From the NCBI GenBank assembly GCA_964423875.1, contig CAYRGS010000010.1, positions 1-54,353 on the forward strand: a stretch of DNA of 54,353 bases, written 5' to 3'. Source of the DNA: CAYRGS01 sp964423875. Lineage in GTDB: Bacteria > UBA8248 > JACPRG01 > G963555815. Position 1 is the first letter of the stretch. The number at the start of each line of letters is the position of its first letter. Of the stretch, positions 26,261 to 35,350 are shown in pieces. Under the pieces are notes generated by a model. It did not search any database. It saw only the letters and a program-made list of their open reading frames with translations, and was not told the origin of the DNA. A program made the position numbers and the translations under genes.

Positions 26261-27253
26261 TCAACCGTACTTCTGATTCAGTGGGGGGATGCACTCCGCG
26301 GCGAACAGCTCCATCGAGTCCAGGACGGCTTGCTGGCGGATGTTGTGGAAGTGCATCCGGAAAATCAGGTGATTGACGCCCAGCGCGTCGATAAAGGTCT
26401 CAAGTCCCTCGATGCATTTCTCGGGCGGGCCGACGATGAAGCGGTCCTTCATCAGTCCCTCGAACGTGACGTCCTTCTCGCCGGTCGAAGTCGTCTGGTG
26501 TCCCCAGCGGACATAGTCTTCCATGTACATGTGCCGGAGATGTTCGAGGGCCTCTTCTTCGGCGGCCTTGTCCTTGCAGCAGAACAACTCCCGCATGATG
26601 GGGAACTCTCTGGAACGGATCTCCTCGTCGGTCTCGCCGAGGGCGTTCTTGTAGAACCCGTAGGCCGCCTTCACCTTTTCCAGGTCTGCCGTGGGGCCGG
26701 GGAACCAGGCGTCCGCCAGCCGGGCCGCGCGGTCGCAGGCCGGCTCCAGCCAGCCGCCGATCCAGAGGGGGGGGCGGGGCTTCTGGATGGGCTTCGGGAG
26801 AAGCCGCGCGTCGTTCACCTGGTAATGCTTCCCCTGAAAATTCACGGTGTCCTCGGCCCAGAGCGCCCGGATGATCCGCACCGATTCCTCCGTCCTCGCC
26901 CCACGCTCCTTGACCGGGACGTTGAACAGGTCGAATTCGGCCGCCCGGTAACCCACGCCCAGCCCCAGGATGCACCGGCCGTTCGATATCACGTCCAGCA
27001 TGGTGGCGTCTTCGGCAATGTGGAACGGGTGATGGAACGGGGCAATCAGAACGCTGGTCCCCAGCATGACCGTCTTCGTGTGCGGGGCGATCCCAGCGAG
27101 GGCGAGCCAGGGAGAGGGATAATATCCCTCCTCCACGCTGTGGTGCTCCTGGAGCCAGAGGGAGTCGTACCCCCATTCCTCCGCCTTCACGCATTGCTCG
27201 ACGGTGTCGTCCCAGCGGACCTTCTCCTGGCACGGCGAAAGACCGAATTTCAT
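26261..27253 (-). CDS. LLM class flavin-dependent oxidoreductase 2
   Basis: This 330-residue LLM enzyme is a paralogue of the preceding one; both begin MKFGL-PCQEK and end in a KYG tripeptide. It shares EHHSVEEGYYPSPW, HPFHIAEDATMLDVI and LADAWFPGP, the last likely near the cofactor phosphate site. Differences cluster in the segment after FPI(M/I)RE, which may shape the substrate pocket. The start has no strong ribosome site. A DapA-like gene lies upstream on the same strand, and the whole run is probably one operon. FMN or F420 dependence is not decided. Confidence 0.9.
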   Translation of the reverse strand: MKFGLSPCQEKVRWDDTVEQCVKAEEWGYDSLWLQEHHSVEEGYYPSPWLALAGIAPHTKTVMLGTSVLIAPFHHPFHIAEDATMLDVISNGRCILGLGVGYRAAEFDLFNVPVKERGARTEESVRIIRALWAEDTVNFQGKHYQVNDARLLPKPIQKPRPPLWIGGWLEPACDRAARLADAWFPGPTADLEKVKAAYGFYKNALGETDEEIRSREFPIMRELFCCKDKAAEEEALEHLRHMYMEDYVRWGHQTTSTGEKDVTFEGLMKDRFIVGPPEKCIEGLETFIDALGVNHLIFRMHFHNIRQQAVLDSMELFAAECIPPLNQKYG

Positions 27254-27370
27254 GTCTCCAAGACTCCCGACAGGAAGGTGAAGGGAACCGAGCCGGTTCG
27301 GATTTCTTCTGCATCAGGGCGCGGCCGGCCCATGAGGTGTGTCCCCTAAGATGACGGATTTCCGTCCGCC

Positions 27371-28306
27371 TCACGTCCGGGCGGGAAGAAGCTCCATCGT
27401 TTCCAGGGCTTGGCGAATGGCCTCCCGCTCCGCATCGGAGACGGCCATCAGCGGCGGGCGAACCGTGGCACGCTCGATAATGCCCTGCATGGCCAGGACC
27501 TCTTTCAGCCGGGCCCGGTAGTTCCGCACGGGCGGCCCGAAGGTGGCGTCCACAAGCGGCTGGATCTTCCGACCGATCTCTTTGACCGTATTGAAGTCGT
27601 TCTCCATCGCGGCGTGGAAGGCTTCGACCTGAAGAGCGGTCGCCACCGTCCCGAATCCGATGAGGGCCCCCTTGGCGCCCAGGATGAAGGACTCGCAGAT
27701 AAAGTTGTCGTTCCCCGTCAGGATAACGGGCGGCCTCGGGGCCGCGCCCAGGGCCGCCACCGTCCGGACGAACTTGAGGGCGTCGAAGGAGGCCTCCTTG
27801 ACCGCCACGACGTTGTCGATCCCGCACAGGCGCAGCAGGGTTTCGTCCTCGAACTCGACGCCGCCCAGGGCGTCCTGGAGCTGAAAGAGAATCATGGGCA
27901 GGTCCACAGCATCGGCGATGGCCGCGTGGTAAGCGTAGATCTGCTCTTTGTCCTGGGGCTTCCCCCGGAAGGCGGGGATGGGGAACATGAGCAAACCGTC
28001 CGCCCCGACGGCCTCGGCCTCCCGGGCCTGCTCGATGGCCGCCTCCGTGAACATGGCTGTGAGGCCGGCGATGACGGAAACGCGGCCGTCCACAATTTCG
28101 ACAACCTTTTCCAGCACCCAGCGCTTCTCTTCGGGATAGAGATGGGGGCCTTCCCCCGTGTCCGCGTTGACAGCCACGGCGCACACCCCCTGGTCGATGA
28201 GCCAGTCGTAGTAGCTCTTCATGGAGGCGGGGTCCATCTTGCAGTCATCGGTCATGGGCAGGACCGTCGCCGGGATAATGCCGCGAACATTCACCGGTTT
28301 CACCAT
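27371..28306 (-). CDS. DapA/NanA-family aldolase, catalytic Tyr replaced
   Basis: This 311-residue protein belongs to the dihydrodipicolinate synthase/N-acetylneuraminate lyase superfamily of (beta/alpha)8 barrels. The Schiff-base lysine is in VVAVKEAS (near residue 170). The usual GTTGE loop reads NADTGEG. The strand that normally carries the catalytic tyrosine (Y-N-x-P) reads ILFQLQDALGG, so Phe stands where Tyr is expected. This argues against true DHDPS and for another aldolase or hydratase activity, or for loss of activity. It is the first gene of the minus-strand run with the LLM and SDR pairs, so it may cleave a keto acid in the same pathway. Confidence 0.85.
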   Translation of the reverse strand: MVKPVNVRGIIPATVLPMTDDCKMDPASMKSYYDWLIDQGVCAVAVNADTGEGPHLYPEEKRWVLEKVVEIVDGRVSVIAGLTAMFTEAAIEQAREAEAVGADGLLMFPIPAFRGKPQDKEQIYAYHAAIADAVDLPMILFQLQDALGGVEFEDETLLRLCGIDNVVAVKEASFDALKFVRTVAALGAAPRPPVILTGNDNFICESFILGAKGALIGFGTVATALQVEAFHAAMENDFNTVKEIGRKIQPLVDATFGPPVRNYRARLKEVLAMQGIIERATVRPPLMAVSDAEREAIRQALETMELLPART

Positions 28307-28587
28307 GCCTCACCTTCCTTATTTATTGAAGGCCGGGACGCTATTTCCGGCCGAACTCTACGAGCCGGTCGCTTCTTTCAGGATTTGGCCTTGGGGGCAT
28401 TTTACGTGAACGGTCCGGGGGGAAGCAATGATGAGGTAAGTGGGATTCGCCCCAGGTCCTTGCATGGACCGTCCATCTCTGGGATCTTGGCAAGGGTCCT
28501 GCCGGAAGGTCAACCAAGAGGAATGTCCGGTTGCGGGTCCGGGAATCACTTCGATTTTCAATCCTGACGCTCTCGGAGGTCTCACCC

Positions 28588-29058
28588 ATGAACGAGCGGG
28601 AGGCGAACAACCCCGGGGTCATCGCGAAGCCGCCTCTCATCTATCTCGCATTCCTTTTGATTGGCCTCGTGCTGGGGTATGTGTGGCCGGTGGGGTTTTC
28701 GCCGGAGAACGTCCGGTATACAGCCGGGAGCGCGCTGATCGTGATCGGCGTGGTGATCCAGGCCGTCGCCCTTCGGCAGTTCAAGAAGGCGGGCACACGC
28801 CACGAAATGGACAAGCCCGCAACCGCCCTCGTCACCGGGGGTCTGTTCCGCTATTCCCGGAACCCGATCTATGTGTCCTTGACCCTCATCTACGCCGGGA
28901 TTGCGATTCTGGCGAACAACCTCTGAGTCCTGGTCCTTTTGATCCCCCTCCACGCCGTTATGCAGTACGGCGTGATACGCCGCGAAGAGCGGTATCTCGA
29001 AAGGAAGTTCGGCGAGGAGTACGGGCGGTACAAGGTCGCCGTGCGGCGGTGGATTTGA
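28588..29058 (+). pseudogene. ICMT/PEMT-family methyltransferase with one in-frame TGA
   Basis: The frame encodes a four-helix membrane methyltransferase of the isoprenylcysteine carboxyl methyltransferase type. GLFRYSRNPIYVS is the SAM-binding signature, and the tail REERYLERKFGEEYGRYK is also typical. The reading frame is open from 28588 to 29058 except for a single TGA (28924-28926), in the context NNL-TGA-VLVLLIPLHAV. Family members usually have Trp here, so TGG to TGA is the simplest explanation. Without the stop the product is 156 residues. I see no selenocysteine signal, and TGA is used as a normal stop elsewhere. GGAGG lies 8 bases before the ATG. A sequencing error is possible. Confidence 0.8.
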
Positions 29059-29208
29059 GCGAAACTGGAGAAACGGGAGGGCAGAGAGGAGAATCATCGG
29101 CGGGGCCGATGCGCGGATCCCCTCGAACAGGGTTTGAAACGGCCTGTCATTCCCTGTAGATCGACCTAGAGGGGGGTGCGGTATTTTCGAGGCTTGGAGG
29201 GAAAGAAC

Positions 29209-29400
29209 ATGATCATCTGGCGGACGAAGACATGGTCGCCCTGGGACATCGTTTCGCTAAAATGGTGCGTTTTCATCTTCGGGATCATCATCGGGGGGTA
29301 CTTTCCCGCCTGGGTGATGGTCAACCGGTGGTGGCTGACGGTTCTTTTCATCCTTCTTGCGATCCGGCCGGTTTATGCGTACTGGCTCAAAAAGGGGTAA
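29209..29400 (+). CDS. Small conserved-looking membrane protein, unknown function
   Basis: The 63-residue product starts MIIWRTKTWSPWDIVSLK, followed by two hydrophobic helices (about 17-34 and 38-57) separated by a short VNRWW loop, and ends WLKKG. Small proteins of this pattern, with a KTWS-W-D start and a closing A-x-RPVYAY motif, occur in many bacteria without a known role. The ATG has GGAGGG 6 bases upstream, much better than the upstream GTG that would add 11 residues. It lies 150 bases after the broken methyltransferase gene on the same strand. Confidence 0.65.
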   Translation: MIIWRTKTWSPWDIVSLKWCVFIFGIIIGGYFPAWVMVNRWWLTVLFILLAIRPVYAYWLKKG

Positions 29401-29610
29401 TGCGGAAGGCGATGCCAAATCGCTCCGATGCCACAACCTGTCACCAAACGATATTTGCGCCGGATTTTCAGGATCAGAGAGCTTAGACCGATCATGCGAA
29501 AGGGATTGGCCGGTGTGCGGCGGTGGGTCTGAGGGTGATGGGCCACACTGGCGGACGCACCGGCGAACCCGGCGTCAACCGAATCAGGCTCAACCGGAAG
29601 GAACAGGGTT

Positions 29611-31170
29611 TTGCGCTACGACGCCATCATCGTCGGCGCCGGGCATAACGGCCTCACCACCGCGGGCTATCTGGCCAAGGCCGGACTGAGCGTGTGCGTC
29701 TTGGAGCACGCCGAGCAGGTGGGGGGCTGCGTCCAGACGTGGGAGCGGTTCGGCGTCAAGGTCAATCCCTACAGCTTCGGCTACGGCCCCATCCACGCCA
29801 CGCCGGTCAGCGAGGACCTGGGGCTGGAAGGGCACGGGCTCAAGTGGCTCTGGCTCGACCCGTTCACCTTTGTTCCCATGCCCGACGGGCGGCACCTCCT
29901 ATTCCACCGCGACCTGGATGAGACATGTGAGCGGATCGCCGGGCAGTTCTCCGAGCGCGACGCGGAGGACTACCGCCGCTTCATCGAGTTCTATGACCCG
30001 GTCTACGAGACGATGGGCTACTGGTTCCTGGATCCGCCCCCGTCTCTGGAGGACGCCCTCGCGGCCCTCGACCGGAAAGAGGCCGACCATCTGCTCTTCG
30101 CCATGAGCACCAGCGCCAACCGAGTCCTGAAAGAATTTTTCGATGAAGAGGCCCTCATGCTCCCCCATTCCTTCTGGGGGCCGGCTATTCATCGCCAGCA
30201 CCTCGACGAGCCTGGGTCGGCGCTCTTCCTGGGCGCGCACGCGGCCCTGCACAAATGGGGCCTTTCCCAACCGGTGGGCGGATCGGGAAAGCTGACGGAG
30301 GCCATGGCCCGGGCCATCGAGGGTTGGGGCGGGACGATCCGGACCCGATGCACGGTCTCCCGGGTCCTTCAGGCAAGCGGCGAGGTGAAGGGGGTCCGCC
30401 TCGCCGACGGCGAGACCATCGAGGGCAAGACCGTCGTGACGGCCGTGGACCCCCGTCAGGCGCTCTCGGAGCTGCTCACCGAGGACGCCTTGGGCAGGGA
30501 CCTCCACAGAAAGGCCCGGGCGCTTCACGTCTTCGAAGGGGGCTGTTTGAAGGTCGTTCTCGCCGCGAAGGAGCTTCCCGATTATTCCGCCCTCCCGTCA
30601 TCCGCTCCCGGCAAACACCACGTGGGGGTGCAGATCATCTGCCCGAGTCTGGAATATCTGGAGAGCACGTATCTGGCCTGCAAACGGGGCCTCCTCAACG
30701 ACCCCGCCTTTTTCGTGAATACGCAAAGCGTCCTGGACCCGAGCCTCGGCGCGCCGGGGCGTTATCCCATCGGGATCGAGACGCGCTATGCGCCCTACCA
30801 CATCGCCGACGGCCGATCGTGGGACGAAGTGAAAGAGAGCGAAGGGAGGCGGGTGTTGGAGATCCTGGGGCGGTTCGCGCCCAATTTCCCGGACGCCGTG
30901 ACCGACATGGAGGTGATCTCTCCGGTGGACTTCGAGCGGCGGATCAAGCTCCCCAGGGGGGACGGCGACCACCTTCACCTCGGCCTGGACCAAAGGTTCC
31001 GCGGGCGGCCCCTGGCGGAGGTGTGCGATTACCGGACGCCCATCCGGAACCTCTACCTCACCGGCGCGGGGACGCACCCCGGAAGCGGCGTCACCGGTGC
31101 CCCCGGTTATAACGCCGCCAAGGCCGTCCTGGAGGATCTGGGCAAGCCCATGCCCTCGGCGGCCCGGTGA
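29611..31170 (+). CDS. FAD-dependent oxidoreductase, PYROXD2/phytoene-desaturase-like
   Basis: This 519-residue flavoprotein starts with the dinucleotide motif DAIIVGAGHNGLTTAGYLAKAG (GxGxxG), then VLEHAEQVGGCVQTWE, the phytoene-desaturase-type GG motif. The C-terminal FAD block is NLYLTGAGTHPGSGVTGAPGYNAA. This arrangement matches PYROXD2-like and carotenoid-desaturase-related oxidases of unknown substrate. No carotenoid gene is nearby, so a carotenoid role is not supported. The start is TTG, with GGAAGGA 10 bases upstream. The protein lies between small membrane-protein genes and msrB. Confidence 0.88.
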   Translation: MRYDAIIVGAGHNGLTTAGYLAKAGLSVCVLEHAEQVGGCVQTWERFGVKVNPYSFGYGPIHATPVSEDLGLEGHGLKWLWLDPFTFVPMPDGRHLLFHRDLDETCERIAGQFSERDAEDYRRFIEFYDPVYETMGYWFLDPPPSLEDALAALDRKEADHLLFAMSTSANRVLKEFFDEEALMLPHSFWGPAIHRQHLDEPGSALFLGAHAALHKWGLSQPVGGSGKLTEAMARAIEGWGGTIRTRCTVSRVLQASGEVKGVRLADGETIEGKTVVTAVDPRQALSELLTEDALGRDLHRKARALHVFEGGCLKVVLAAKELPDYSALPSSAPGKHHVGVQIICPSLEYLESTYLACKRGLLNDPAFFVNTQSVLDPSLGAPGRYPIGIETRYAPYHIADGRSWDEVKESEGRRVLEILGRFAPNFPDAVTDMEVISPVDFERRIKLPRGDGDHLHLGLDQRFRGRPLAEVCDYRTPIRNLYLTGAGTHPGSGVTGAPGYNAAKAVLEDLGKPMPSAAR

Positions 31171-31257
31171 GATCCGACTTCAGGGCGCCCATCGTCATTT
31201 CGGGCGAAGTGAAGGAGGCGCTGGTCTCTTGGTCGATTGGTTGGCGAGAAATGCCGG

Positions 31258-31656
31258 CTATCCTTCCGGATCCAATTCCAGGGACGCGGAATTAATGCAA
31301 TACCTGAGTCCCGTCGGCTGGGGGCCGTCTGGGAAGATGTGACCGAGGTGGGCGTCGCAGTTGTCGCACATCACCTCCACCCGCCGCATGCCGTAGCTGA
31401 CGTCTTCCTCCTCCTTGACGATCTCATCGTTCACGGGCTGCCAAAAGCTCGGCCAGCCAGTGCCCGAATCAAACTTGTGATCGGCGTGAAAAAGATCCGC
31501 CCCGCAGCACACGCACCGGTACGTCCCCTTGTCCTTGGCGTCCCAATACTTTCCGGTGAAAGCCGGCTCCGTGCCCTTTTCGCGGGTGACGTGATACTGC
31601 TCGGGCGTGAGTTGCGCCTGCCAATCGGCTTCGGTTTTCCGCATTTTCTCGGCCAT
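31258..31656 (-). CDS. msrB: Peptide-methionine (R)-S-oxide reductase MsrB
   Basis: At 132 residues this is a stand-alone MsrB. The catalytic cysteine is Cys120 in GLRYCINSASL. Zinc is bound by Cys48 and Cys51 (CVCC) and by Cys97 and Cys100 (CDNC). SGTGWPSFW and HLGHIFPDGP are also conserved. The enzyme reduces methionine-R-sulfoxide in proteins, using thioredoxin. The gene converges on the oxidoreductase gene and is followed by 420 bases without a gene on its 5' side. No MsrA is attached or adjacent. Confidence 0.95.
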   Translation of the reverse strand: MAEKMRKTEADWQAQLTPEQYHVTREKGTEPAFTGKYWDAKDKGTYRCVCCGADLFHADHKFDSGTGWPSFWQPVNDEIVKEEEDVSYGMRRVEVMCDNCDAHLGHIFPDGPQPTGLRYCINSASLELDPEG

Positions 31657-32080
31657 TTCGGAGACTTCCTTTCCATTCAGTCAGGTGGAGATCCCGCCGG
31701 ACCGGTTTCCGGCGGCGTCCCTCCTTGGATGAAACCAAATCCCCCGTCGCACCTTCCGGATCCCTTCCACCCTTATGGCGCCCAGTCCATTCAGGCTTCA
31801 GAATAAGACGAAAACACCTTTCAATAAAAGCATGCTGGTGGCAGCCAGCAAGCCAGCGCCCCCATCGAGGAACCAGCCGGCCGGATGTTCTTCCACTCCG
31901 CCCGAAACCGCCTCGGCGGAAGTCCGGCGCTCCGCCCCAAAATAGCCTTCCCCCATCGGGCCTAGGGCCGTCGGGCTTGAGATCCTTCCCTGCTCCAAGT
32001 AAAAGGGGGGAGGTCCCGGCGGACGCCCCCCTCTCCCCCCCCTCCAACCTCCCATCTCACTGATCCACCGAGGAAAGACC
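31657..32080. other. Intergenic interval between msrB and the amidase
   Basis: I find no convincing gene in these 424 bases. The right half is rich in C runs (for example near 32027-32042) and carries the amidase ribosome site AGGAAAG. No strong terminator or known RNA was recognised. Confidence 0.4.
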
Positions 32081-33748
32081 GTGACGACCCACGAGCTGAC
32101 CTACCTGACCGTGACCGAGTTGGCCTCCCGCATCCGCAAAGGGGAGCTTTCCCCCGTGGAGATCACCGAGGCCTGCCTGGCCCGGATCGAGGCCCATGAC
32201 GACAAACTGAACGCCTTCATCACCGTGACCGCGGACAAAGCCCGCGAGGCCGCGAAACGGGCGGAGAAGGAAATCCGCGAGGGCCGCGACCGGGGGACGT
32301 TTCACGGCATCCCCATCGCCCTGAAGGACCTCATCGAGGTCGAGGGCGTCCGGATGACGGCGGGATCGAAGATCCTGGAGAACCACGTCGCCCGGCGGAC
32401 AGCGACCGTGGCCCGGCGGCTCGAAGAAGCGGGGGCCGTGCTCCTCGGCAAGACCAACTTGCAGGAGTTCGCCCGGGGGCCAACGGGCGTGGACTCGCAT
32501 TTCGGCGCCTCGTCCAACCCCTGGGACGTGACGCGCATCACGGGGGGGTCGAGCAGCGGCTCGGGCGGCGCCGTCGCGGGGGGGCTGGCCTCCGCCGCGC
32601 TGGGCTCCGACACGGGCGGCTCGGTCCGCATGCCGGCGGCCCTGTGCGGGATCGTCGGCATCCGCCCGACCTACGGCCGGGTCAGCCGGTGGGGCGCGGT
32701 CCCCCTGGGGACCACGTACGATACGATCGGTCCCATGACCCGGTCCGTCGAGGACGCGGCCCGGATGCTCTCGGTCATCGCCGGCCGCGACCCCCTGGAC
32801 CCCTCCACGGAAAACGAGCCGGTTCCGGACTACGCGGAATCCGTCGAAGCCGGCCGGAACCGGGATCTGAAGGGACTCCGCCTCGGCGTGCCCGTGAATT
32901 ATTTTTTTCCGGGATTCGACGCCGAGGTGGAAGGCTTGGTCCGGGAAGCGATCCGGGTCCTCGAAGGACTCGGGGCGGAGGTGCGCGAGATGGAGATCCC
33001 CTTCGCCGAATACAGCGCCTCGACCTACCTGGGCGTGAACGGACCTGACGCGGGCCTTTATCATCTGCCCACGCTGAAGTCCCGGAAGAAAGACTACATG
33101 AAGCTGACGGCGGAGTTCTTCGAGCTGGGGCTGTTCGTTCCCGGCTGGCGGCATCTCCAAGGCCAAAAGGCGCGGGCCCTGTTCATGCGGCAAACCGCGG
33201 AGTTGTTCCGGCGGGTGGACGCCCTCGTGACGCCGGCGGTCTCCGTTCCGGCACCGCCCATCGAGGACTCGGACGATTGGCGGGCCGTCATCCACTGCAC
33301 CCTGCCGCATGGCGGAGTGGGGATTCCGTCCTTGTCGACGCCTTGCGGATTCACGCGGGCCGGGCTCCCGGCGGGGCTGCAGATCGCCGGCCGGTGGTGG
33401 GAAGAAGGGACCCTGTTCCGGATCGCCGCGTCCTATGAAGCCGCAACCGGTTGGGGTGCCCGCAGACCCGACTTCGAGAGCTCCCCGAAGCCGAATCACG
33501 TCGTGAACCCAAAAGCCCCGCAGGCGGCCAAACCGACCGAGCCCCCGGAGAAAACCATGGGCCGGGAATCTGTCCGGGAATGGGCGGAGTCGATGGGGCT
33601 GTCGGCGCCGGAAGACGAGCTGGACGCCCTGACGGGCCGGGTCGGCCGGATGTTCCGCTCCTTGGGCCGCCTGGATGAGCTTCCGCTGGATGACGTGGAG
33701 CCCGGCGTCATCTTCCGCGCGCCCGCCCGGGGCGAAGACCCGGTTTGA
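32081..33748 (+). CDS. Amidase (GatA-like) with a GatC-like C-terminal extension
   Basis: The 555-residue protein has the amidase-signature triad: Lys in IALKDLIEVEGV (about 82), then the Ser-cisSer pair in ITGGSSSGSGGAVAGGLA and GSDTGGSVRMPAALCG. The body matches GatA-like amidases and amidohydrolases. After the amidase body (about residue 485 on), a short helical tail contains SAPEDELDALTGRVGRMFRSL and DDVEPGVIF. This resembles GatC and the small AtzG-type subunits that normally are separate proteins. No gatB is nearby, so a tRNA amidation role is unlikely; hydrolysis of a small amide is more plausible. The start is GTG with AGGAAAG upstream. Confidence 0.85.
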   Translation: MTTHELTYLTVTELASRIRKGELSPVEITEACLARIEAHDDKLNAFITVTADKAREAAKRAEKEIREGRDRGTFHGIPIALKDLIEVEGVRMTAGSKILENHVARRTATVARRLEEAGAVLLGKTNLQEFARGPTGVDSHFGASSNPWDVTRITGGSSSGSGGAVAGGLASAALGSDTGGSVRMPAALCGIVGIRPTYGRVSRWGAVPLGTTYDTIGPMTRSVEDAARMLSVIAGRDPLDPSTENEPVPDYAESVEAGRNRDLKGLRLGVPVNYFFPGFDAEVEGLVREAIRVLEGLGAEVREMEIPFAEYSASTYLGVNGPDAGLYHLPTLKSRKKDYMKLTAEFFELGLFVPGWRHLQGQKARALFMRQTAELFRRVDALVTPAVSVPAPPIEDSDDWRAVIHCTLPHGGVGIPSLSTPCGFTRAGLPAGLQIAGRWWEEGTLFRIAASYEAATGWGARRPDFESSPKPNHVVNPKAPQAAKPTEPPEKTMGRESVREWAESMGLSAPEDELDALTGRVGRMFRSLGRLDELPLDDVEPGVIFRAPARGEDPV

Positions 33749-33936
33749 AGAGAACCTTGGGGGGAGGCGCTTGCGCGCCGGCCAAGCTGCGGTTGGAGGG
33801 GGTTGTGCTTATGACAACTCTCCCGGCGCGTGCGATCTCCGATGGGCTAACGGGTAGGGCGCGAATACGGAAAGCCGACACCGAATGTCCACTCCTCCCC
33901 CCTCTCTCCCCTCCCCCTCGCTTGGACTTTCCCTTC

Positions 33937-34507
33937 TCACCGGAAGACCCGGCCCACGAACCGCACCAAGGCCTCGGCGGCGCGATAGGGGAGCTCCTTG
34001 GCGGCGGTCGGGGAAACAACGCCGGCCCCGCCGGTGGCCACGGCAAGCACCCGGACCCCGCCCAGAACCGCCCCCGTCCGGCCTTCCTCCAGCCGCCCTT
34101 CCACTTCGAGCAGGGACCCGCATCCCCTCGGCGGGCGCGACGCCCGTGACCACGATCCGGAAAATCAGGTCGCCGGTTCTATCCGTTCGGACCTCCCGGA
34201 AGATTTTTTGCGCAGCGAGGTTCTCGTGCAGCCTCTTCCACGCGGCCGACGAGAACTTCCGCTCGTCCCAGACGGGGGCCGGGTTGAGGAACCGAAACCG
34301 GGGGGCTTGAAGCGTGAGATTGCGATTCGCGGGGATCTTTCGGCGAATGGACTCGAAGACTTCGGCCGAAGGATCTTCGACGGGCTTCAGCACGCCGAAG
34401 CCGCCAAGGAGGCGGCCTTCAGACGTCTGGGCGGCCGGGGGATGACCGAGGAACGCGGAAACCGCCATCCACGTCGGTCGGGCTCTCACTTTGGATTCTC
34501 CAGTCAT
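33937..34507 (-). pseudogene. Frameshifted gene of unknown family
   Basis: From an ATG at 34507 the frame reads a plausible protein for about 128 residues, with VWDERKFSSAAWKRLHENLA and LIFRIVVTGVAPAEG. Near 34120 the meaningful reading moves by one base to SLLEVEGRLEEGRTGAV and RAAEALVRFVGRVF and stops at 33937. The shift lies next to short G runs, so it may be a real mutation or a sequencing error. No ribosome site is clear. The intact product would be about 185 residues. I do not recognise the family; the beta-strand-rich pattern loosely resembles outer-membrane-lipoprotein DUFs such as DUF4410. Confidence 0.5.
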
Positions 34508-34581
34508 GGGGAAAGCGGGAACACCCGCTCACGGACGAGGTACGTTACACTATAAAATTGGTGGCGGGAGGAGCAAAGCGC

Positions 34582-35259
34582 ATGCGTTATCACATCTCCG
34601 GGCGCATCCGGCCGGAGGAGGAAGAGGCGCTCCTGGAAGATGTCCGGGACGGGACCGTCGGAACGGGAACGATCTTCCACGGGGGGATGATGGCCGGCCT
34701 GCGGGACGCCACGGTGGAGGAAGAGGATCGGGTGCATTTCGTCGAGGTGTGCTACTGCCTCGAAGCCGGCCTGGACCCCATGGCCATGGAGCTCCCTTAC
34801 CTGGAGAGATATCTCGACGCGGTCGAGGTCCGGGACGCCAGAAGACGCAAGGCCTGCACGATGGAGTGCGAGGCGTGCGACTGCACCCGGACCCTCCGAC
34901 TCCCGGGAGCCCCGCTGGCGGACCGGCTCGGGCTGGACAACGACGGCCCGGAAGAGGACTACATCGACCCGGGCCGCATCCCCTTGAACCGGAAGAAACA
35001 GAAAACCGGCCTCGCCGCCCTGCGGGAAGCCCTGGACGCCGGCGCGGAGGTCTTCGACGGGGGCGCGGCGGTGAAGGGCTTCTACGTCATCTTGTCGGAT
35101 GGGGACGAATATTTCCGCGTGAAACAGATTCCCGACACGCGGGAGGCCCGCGCGCTGCTCCGCGAATGCGGCCTGAACGGTCTCGGGTCCGTGGAGGGCG
35201 CGCGCCGGTCGGCCCGGGGCTCTATCGCCGCGCGCGACGACAAGTCCAACGTGGTCTAG
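34582..35259 (+). CDS. Uncharacterised protein with a Cys cluster
   Basis: The 225-residue hydrophilic protein begins MRYHISGRIRPEEEEALLED and has no signal peptide or membrane segment. Its distinctive part is CTMECEACDCTRT (about residues 93-105), four cysteines in a C-X3-C-X2-C-X-C arrangement that could bind zinc or an iron-sulfur cluster. A further cysteine is in VEVCYCLEAG. A central linker has PEEDYIDPGRIPLNRKKQKTGL. GGGAGGAG lies 7 bases before the chosen ATG. I do not recognise the family. It lies between a broken gene and the sulfatase-fold gene. Confidence 0.65.
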   Translation: MRYHISGRIRPEEEEALLEDVRDGTVGTGTIFHGGMMAGLRDATVEEEDRVHFVEVCYCLEAGLDPMAMELPYLERYLDAVEVRDARRRKACTMECEACDCTRTLRLPGAPLADRLGLDNDGPEEDYIDPGRIPLNRKKQKTGLAALREALDAGAEVFDGGAAVKGFYVILSDGDEYFRVKQIPDTREARALLRECGLNGLGSVEGARRSARGSIAARDDKSNVV

Positions 35260-35350
35260 GTTTGAAAGATTCGTTCCATCAGAATCTGGAAGCGTTCGCA
35301 AAACCCCCGACACCGTCCATCGGCCGGTTCTCTTATTTCCGGAGATTCCT

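Noticed and set aside
28924..28926. Selenocysteine at the TGA of the ICMT-family gene
   Set aside because: No stem-loop of the bacterial SECIS type is evident after the TGA, and the family uses Trp here.
33809..34134. The longer minus-strand frame continuing past 34120 to 33809
   Set aside because: After 34120 it becomes an Arg/Gly-rich shadow translation; the meaningful sequence moves to another frame that stops at 33937.
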